Below the pieces are notes generated by a model. That model was not told the DNA's origin and did not search any database. It saw only the letters and a list, made by a program, of their open reading frames with translations. DNA of 64,000 nucleotides from Monodelphis domestica (taxonomy: Eukaryota; Chordata; Mammalia; Didelphimorphia; Didelphidae): NCBI RefSeq assembly GCF_027887165.1, contig NC_077229.1:351466416-351530415 (forward strand), written 5' to 3'. Shown here piece after piece: positions 57,638 through 64,000 of this stretch. The translations under genes and the position numbers were made by a program. How positions within the stretch are numbered: the stretch's first letter is position 1; the number at the start of each line of letters is the position of its first letter.

Positions 57638-57904
57638 ACATTTGTAAAAGTCACATTTAAAACAATGACATATCTCTTAAATATTAATATATAAAATTTT
57701 TATCTATTAGGATAAATGCATAATAGATAGTCTGACATAAATTTTCATAAGGATTATATTTTCTTTCTGAAGAATTCAAAAGCTTTATTACAGAGTACAA
57801 AGTAAACCCCTATTGGTAGTAGGCTCTCAGTAACCCCAGAATGACGATTGTCTTTGTGTGTTTTCATCTATGGATAGATGAGTGTGCACAAAGACACTTG
57901 TGCG

Positions 57905-58400
57905 TGAAGGAGATTTAAGTGGAAGAGTCTATGCACAGGGACAGTCCCACTCTCTCAGCTTTAGAAGTCTGGGTCAAGTGGCATGAAAAATCATTACACC
58001 TGGAGACTTCCTCAGCAGCATTGGATGGCCGCATTGTCTTTTGTGCTCCAACACGCCCTAAGCACTCTACAGTGCTTTCCTGCCTCGCCATCTCAGCTGT
58101 TGAACCTTCTTGTTGGTTTCTTCCGTCTGTTTGGCCAAAGCAGTCTTCACATGCTGGGTGAGCAAAGCCCTGGTTCACCAGGGGTCTACGACCAGATGGC
58201 TACCCTCACAAGGTTTGGCTGGCCTGTCGAAGCCGTTGCCCGGGGTGTGGCCACTGCCGCATGCTAGCAGCTACTGGGAGCCACAAGTGAGAGCTGGGTG
58301 TCAGGTAGGGGTCAGAGGCTGGAGAGCTGCCCTAGGAGGGCACAACAAGCCCTGCATACCAGAGATACTACCCCTCTCTGAACACACCATACACCCCATA
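57905..58400. other. GC-rich block of unknown origin (possibly RTE LINE 5' region)
   Basis: A sharp island of higher GC with about ten CpGs in an AT-rich desert. Both strands are open: on the minus strand 58178-57915 gives an 87-codon frame (GFAHPACEDCFGQTDGRN, VECLGRVGAQKTMRPSN); on the plus strand frames overlap at 57983-58472. The sharp edges and contrast suggest an inserted mobile element, and the wording feels like the 5' part of a marsupial RTE-type LINE on the minus strand, but I cannot confirm it. A retrocopy fragment of an unknown gene is the alternative. Confidence 0.35.
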
Positions 58401-59252
58401 ACAATGCATTTAAAAGTTTTTGTTCTTTTTTTCTTAGATTTATCTGAAGACAGTTTCAAGATGGTTTACTGATTGATAAATGCTTTCTGTTTTGCTAACA
58501 AAATAACTTGGGCTGCACAATTGTACTTTTCTGAACAAATATGCAATTATAAATTACAAATACTTTATTCTAGGTTCCCCTCCTCTCATTTGAATCAGTA
58601 GATTTTTTACCCAACAAAAATCTACATCAATTTTTATTATCTAATTTATATATTTTCCAATGGATAATAAGTTGCTGAAATTACCATTATCCTGAAATTT
58701 AAATTTAGCTAATAATTTTTTAAAAGTCTAAAACTATTTAAATGAGATATTTTTAACTCTAGGACCATTCATTCAATCATAAAGTTAACACTAACAAACT
58801 AAGGACAACACACTCAGGGAGTTAAAATATAAAGATACAACAAATGACATCAATAATAAAATTGAATAATATTTACATGTTCATTTATGTTTGGGAAATG
58901 ACTTTCCACATAGCAAGGCTGTGCTATAGATAGTAAAATTTATAATCGAATGGATGATATAGTCAGAACCTCTGATAATTGATAACCAAATAATCACAAA
59001 TGCATTACTTGCCTCTTACTTCATCTGTTAAATGATGATTATACTGCTTGTCCTACCTACTTCACAATATCATTTTGTTGTGAAAGGAATGATTGGAATG
59101 AAAATGTAGAATGTCTGATGGTAGGGAAGAAAAAATGGGGAAAATATATTGCTATAACACAAATAAATGAATAAGTATTTGAAGATAGATTGCTTTTTTA
59201 TAATTACATATAATTAAAATTTTATCTGGAAATATTTGTGCCATTATCCTAG

Positions 59253-59283
<31 letters not shown>

Positions 59284-61215
59284 TTTCTTTTTGACTGTCA
59301 ATTAACTGGGACTAAGTTAGAAACTTGATTTCCTGTTACTCTGAAACTGATCCTGGTTTGAATTGGTGATACTTAATATAATTTAAAATAGTCCAAAATG
59401 TCTCTTCCCTTAACTCATTGGAAATTTACAAATGTGTGATCATATCCCTTATCCAGGTTGTGAAGTCACCAGGTATGTCAGAAAAATCTTGTTCCATTGT
59501 TTATTGAAAACTATATTTTAATTAATAGTGAATCTTATCTTAAATTAATTGGTGAATTTAACTATATAGAAACTAAGTAAATTTAAAATACCAAAAAAAT
59601 TACAACAACAAGCCAAAGAAATCATTCAAAATATCATGTATAAGTGGAGAAATATGCAGACACTAAAGATAATGTGTTGTTGTGAGTGGCAGTTATAAAA
59701 AGTGAGTTTGGCAAGATGAGAAAGGCACAGCTCTTAATGAGCTAAAGAGCTGGAGAGAAAGACTAGCCCAGATGGTGCTAAATCAAAAAACAACCCCCCC
59801 CCAAAATCCTAATCAATTGAAAGAAATTGACTCCTCCCTATTCAATCCTTAAAGACTCCATAGAGAGTGATCTTTATGAAGGAGGTAATGGAGACTCCAT
59901 GAGCTCTTAACCATTCTATATAGAGAGAGAACCTTTGTCCAGAAAAAATAAATATCCCCCCTGTGAGTCATTTGTTACCCAGAAGCCTCTGATATTTGTC
60001 ATTTGACTCTAGATTTCTCAGAAATAACTATCAGATAATCAAAATTTTGACCGACATCAGTGTTAGCTCTCTTCTGCCAGGTAGCATATGAACATTCTAA
60101 ACTAAGATCTTCAGGAAACTGTCAGTTAATGTGAAGAATCAAATTTAAATCTCAAAGACTTATTAAGGCAAGCTATTAAAGGTAATGTTGGATACAATGC
60201 CCTAAAGTTTGAAAAGAAAAACATCAATATTTTAGTCAAATAGACTAGACTTTCCAGTTCAATGTCTATGAACTCTACCTAAAATTCCACATCAGGACAT
60301 CATGTCACTTTCCTTGGCTACTTAGTTCTTCCTTTCTAGCACTATATAAAAATTGTTGGCTTTTATAAATGAACAGATGGACTCAAACTAAAGAGGAAAG
60401 GAACAAAAAGAAAAGAAAGCACATTTGCTTGAGCACACAAAATAGGAAAATAGATGAGGTTCTTTACTGATATCACTATGTAGACCTGAAAATATTATAA
60501 AACATAGCACCAAGTAATGGATTGAAAACCAGTTTCATGATTTATGTCTTGCTAATTTATGTCTTAGTATGTTGAATTTCAGAACAATGGAGTATGTCTG
60601 TAGAAACTAGAATATATTTATCTAAGTGATTCCTAGGGAAAGTAAATTGATATTTTTCAGCTCAGTTTAATAAGATGTAAAATGGGAGTAATATGGACTT
60701 TTTATAGTGATGAGTAATTAAATCTCTTGGCAAAAGATAAAGTGGTATAGTTGCTAATGTATATTTATGTGCATCACTACCTATGTATATTATGTAAAAC
60801 ATCACTTTAGTTTTGTAAAAAGAAGCCTGCTACTGAATAAAGTAAAACATTAAAAAAGTCTATATCTAGTATATGTTAATATGGGATTCTGGAAAGTTAA
60901 CAAGCTTTTCTAAAAGGTACAAAGGAGGAAAATGGCAATGACCAACAAAGGCCTTTATGCACTATGCAGTTGCAAGGCAAACTATAAGAAGATACTCTTT
61001 TACAGCAGTCAGAGGTGGTAAGCTCCCTAGTATTTGGCTTGTGCATCAGGTGAATTGTAATTGAATCCTTCTCATTTTCTGTCACAAAATAAAGCAACAA
61101 AAAAGGACTTTGATTTAGAAATATAAAGTTGTATTTGGTTTTGAAATTTGATTTTAAAGCTATAGACTTTTTGGTTGATGGTGTCATTTGTTTAATATTT
61201 TAAATTACTAGATTT
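58401..61215. other. No recognised feature
   Basis: About 2.8 kb of AT-rich unique sequence with a (TA)n tract at 59256-59280. At 59670-60060 a TATA-like 'ctatatagag' and an AATAAA lie 27 bases apart, too close together for a convincing LTR, and no ends were found. Confidence 0.4.
59256..59280. repeat. (TA)n microsatellite
   Basis: About twelve perfect ta units in unique sequence. Confidence 0.9.
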
Positions 61216-61833
61216 TGTTGCCTACTTTCTAACCACAACAACGAAATTTAGATAAAATGAGTCTCCAAGACAAAAGGAATTAGGTTTATTATAAAAAGGC
61301 CAGGTCTCACAATAAAGTCAGATTTCTGGTCAAGACCAAAAGACCCCAAGTACTGTGAGAAACCTTCCTATATACCCCAAAGAATATCACAACTTATATG
61401 CCATTACAAAAATAATTCAGAACAGTGATAAAAATAGAGAGATGTGGATTGGTTGAAGTAATCAGGAAATACTTCTCATTTTTAGAAGAAGTTACTTGAT
61501 AGAAAAGGGGGTGTCGGGAAGCCTGAACCCTACTTTCTAAGCCTGATGATTTCAAGAATGATGTTTACTAAGATGATTAGGGTAAAGAGGAGGTAACAGG
61601 TCTTAAAATAGGGCAAAAGCCTGATGATGTATAGTAGGGTGTATATAAAGGTGAAGGGGTGTTCCCAGGCTTCTAACCAAGGCAATAGCCTCTATGCTAA
61701 TGAAGACCTAGTCACAAGTTCAAGACCATGATTGCTAATGGTGCATGATATAGCAATTTTGAGGCTAAGGCTAAAACAGAGACCTGTGCTTACAATGATT
61801 AGCTATATTCAAACAGTTATATTATTTTACAAT
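61216..61833 (-). mobile_element. LTR family A, minus strand, incomplete
   Basis: The inverse of 7379-8060: on the plus strand it reads 'aggtttattataaaaagg' and 'gtactgtgagaaaccttcc', equal to the reverse of the 3' third of family A. The far end is lost where a family B1 LTR begins at 61834. No internal genes. A fossil. Confidence 0.7.
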
Positions 61834-62305
61834 TGTGAAGATTGGATTTAGCTATCTCCTGATTGTAATAATGAAGGTACTTAGTGCTTCCTTTATTGGG
61901 AAGATTGAATTATAATACATAATCTCTTTTTAGATTTTAATCTACAAAAGTGTTAACTCAGTATTTGAAGTAGATCTACCCATTTTAACTACAAAAAGGT
62001 ATTAACTAACTACAGAAGGCGAACTAACCAAAAAAAAGTGTTATCTAACCAAAAAAGGTATAATCTAACCAAAGAAGTTGTGAACTAAAGAGTGGGCAGT
62101 CCTGGAGAGGAATATCTGCTTTTATTGGTAGATGTGAAATTTAGGGGAGGTGACACAAGAGGAAAAGATCTTTAAATAGAGGACCACAAGAGAGAAAAAA
62201 AGATAGAACTGTGACTCTGAGTTGGACTGGAGGATCAGTCTCTCTACTTTGGAATGAAGAAGAATCACTCAGAGGAGAGACTGGAAGATAGACACTTGGA
62301 TGGAG
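61834..62305 (+). mobile_element. LTR family B1, plus strand, 3' end missing
   Basis: It starts TGTGAAGATTGG like 45355-46204 and follows it to about 62305, where the similarity stops. The array of imperfect units of about 20 bases has about five copies here (61979-62090) against three in the other. No internal genes. A fossil. Confidence 0.75.
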
Positions 62306-62577
62306 TTTTAAATACATTTAAGAACTAGAGTATTATGGAGATGTAGAAGAGCAAATTTCAGATCTATATAAGACAAAGCTTGGTAAAAATTAGAACTTTC
62401 CCTAAATGCAATGATTTGCTTCAGAATTTGAAAAAACTGTAAAGCCTTGGAGAGTTCTTTACCTATTCCTGTTTGGAGACAATTGGAATTAAGAGAGAAG
62501 TCTGATGAGGAACTAAGAAGTAATAACTCAACCTACTGTACATAGTTGATATTTAATACCTATTATGTTGTCATTAT

Positions 62578-62828
62578 TATTCAATCATTTCAGTTTTGTA
62601 TGACTTTTCATGACCCAATTTTTGAGTTTTCTTGTCATAGAAAAGGGAATGATTCAGCATTTCCTTCTCCAATTCATTTTATAGATGAGGAAACTGAAAT
62701 GAAAATTATTAAGTGAATTGCCCTGTATCAGGTAACCAATAAGTGTCTGAGGTTACCTTTGAACTCAGAAAGTTGAGGCTCCTGACTCCTGGCCTAGCAT
62801 TCTAACCACTGTAACATCTCACTGTCTT
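62578..62828 (-). repeat. tRNA-derived SINE with RTE/BovB-like tail, antisense
   Basis: The left part is the reverse of the tail ('caatcatttcagttttgtat' for a 'cagtcatttcagtcgtgtcc' type tail shared with RTE elements). Then come 'cattttatagatgaggaaac', a worn CORE-like passage and the tRNA-like head ('cattctaaccactgtaacat'). It is an older copy of the Mar1/SINE1 kind, probably moved by RTE machinery. Confidence 0.8.
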
Positions 62829-62999
62829 GCCTATTATATTCAATTGAACTATTAGAGGTTCAATTATTATTGTTAACAGTTATTCATTAGTACTCACACT
62901 CATAGGAGTTTTTTAAATTAATATTTTTCTAGATTTCATGTCTATACAAGTTTTAATAATTGTTTTCTGACATTTTGCAATTCATATTTCTCATTCCCT

Positions 63000-63910
63000 C
63001 ACTTCAACCCTCCCTAAGAAGAGAGGTAATATGATATTGGTCATATATATATATATATATGTTGTCATATAATGTATTTTTCTTGTTCATTATGCTGTGA
63101 AATAAGACATATTGTTTACACTAGAGAAAATTTCATTGAGGAAATAAATTGAAGTATGTTATGCTACAATCTCCATTCCTTCTATGGCAGTGGATAGCCT
63201 TTTTCATCATGAGTCCCTTGAATTTGACCTGGGTCCTTTTCTGGTTGTTAAATGTTTGTCATTCAGAGTTGATGATCATAAATTATTGTTGTTGCTGTGT
63301 ACAATTTTCTCTTGGTTTTGTTTACTATATTTTGCAATATTTTATGTAAGTATTTCTGAGTTTGTTTTTGGGGGACCAACTTGTTTGTCATTTCTTATGG
63401 CACAATAATATTCCATTATAATCATATGTCATAACCTGTGCAGCCATTCCCAAATTGATGAAATTCCTTTCATTTTCCACTTCAACAAAAATGAACTGCT
63501 ATAAATATTTTTGTATACATAGGTCCTTTATACCTGTCTTTAATCTCTTTGGAATATAGACCTAGTATTGGCATTGCTGGGTGGTCAAAGGGTATACACA
63601 GTTTGATGACCCTTTAGGCATGTTTCCAGATTACTTTTCAGAGTGGTTATATCAATTCACAGCTCCACCAACAGTATATTAGTGTCCCAACTTTCCTATA
63701 TTCTCTCCAACATTTATAATTTTCCACTTTTAATATTAATTAGTCTGATATGTGAGGTAGCTCTTCAGAGAATTTTAACTTATATTTCTTTAATTAATAG
63801 TGATTTGGAACATATTCTCATATGACAAAAGATTTAATTTCTTTATCTGAGAATTGCATGTTCATATCCTTTGGCCACTAGCCAGTCAGGAAGTGCTTGT
63901 TTTATTTATA
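63000..63910 (-). mobile_element. Old L1 3' end, antisense
   Basis: Diverged antisense L1 3' UTR and ORF2 C-terminus ('atggcagtggatagcctttt', 'cagccattcccaaattgatg', 'caattcacagctccaccaac' near 63654). It carries a short (TA)n at 63045-63060 and fades before the window end. Confidence 0.6.
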
Positions 63911-64000
63911 GAGTTCCTAATTTTTGGAAATCAAAATATCTATGTTGGGTAATGTTATCCTTTTTTAAAATGGAAAAGCAAAAAACAGAGAACAGATAAC

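Larger units (their letters stand above)
56021..57900. other. Unique sequence with microsatellites only
   Basis: No gene or dispersed repeat recognised. It contains a (TA)n at 56811-56840, a GATA/GATG-rich stretch at about 56850-56950, and a (TG)n(TA)n tract with a nearby imperfect palindrome at about 57549-57637. Confidence 0.5.

Noticed and set aside
59670-60060. Possible LTR (TATA-like and AATAAA signals)
   Set aside because: The two signals are too close together, and no TG...CA ends, duplication or related copy were found.

Overview
The window looks like AT-rich intergenic DNA from a marsupial, probably an Australian one. The evidence is the repeat content: tRNA-derived SINEs of the WSINE1 type, a SINE whose tail resembles RTE/BovB, an RTE/BovB-like LINE fragment, a MIR, and many L1 copies whose 5' UTR and ORF wording resembles marsupial L1. 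Nothing bacterial, and no multi-exon gene, can be recognised. I had no database, so family names rest on remembered consensus sequences and are graded by confidence.

Layout. 1-5435 is an old sense L1 carrying a WSINE1, ending at a hAT-like DNA transposon piece (5436-5640). 5641-14605 is three antisense L1 copies with two solo LTRs (7379-8060 and 13329-13902). 14606-17640 is mostly unique; its minus strand at 16.4-17.0 kb holds a possible small membrane-protein exon or retrocopy. 17640-21440 is antisense L1 5' ends with two insertions, followed by a solo LTR (21579-22469). At 23521-24135 (minus) lies the clearest host gene: an intact, intronless 204-codon copy of protein phosphatase inhibitor 2 (PPP1R2). 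26340-29381 is an old L1 and an LTR with a second LTR inside it. 29382-38705 is a sense L1 interrupted by an inverted L1 piece of 3.4 kb. 38955-45354 is an antisense L1 carrying a solo LTR and a young 'half L1' (5' UTR plus nearly intact ORF1, 40166-41998) between perfect 9-bp direct repeats. 45355-51628 is two solo LTRs, several antisense L1 3' ends and a WSINE1. A histone H3.3-like processed pseudogene lies at 52168-52547 (minus). The last 11 kb is mostly unique DNA with an RTE fragment, a MIR, microsatellites, a GC-rich block of unknown origin (57.9-58.4 kb), two abutting LTRs, a SINE and an old L1 3' end.

How it fits together. No operon or cooperating gene set is present. The biology is retrotransposition: L1 built most of the DNA and probably made the PPP1R2 and H3 retrocopies, RTE left one fragment, and several endogenous-retrovirus families left only solo LTRs with no recognised internal genes. 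Items most worth following are the intact PPP1R2 retrogene with its hydrophobic in-frame upstream extension, the half-L1 with an internal 59-codon duplication in ORF1, the unassigned minus-strand ORF at 16.7-17.0 kb, and the GC-rich block near 58 kb.
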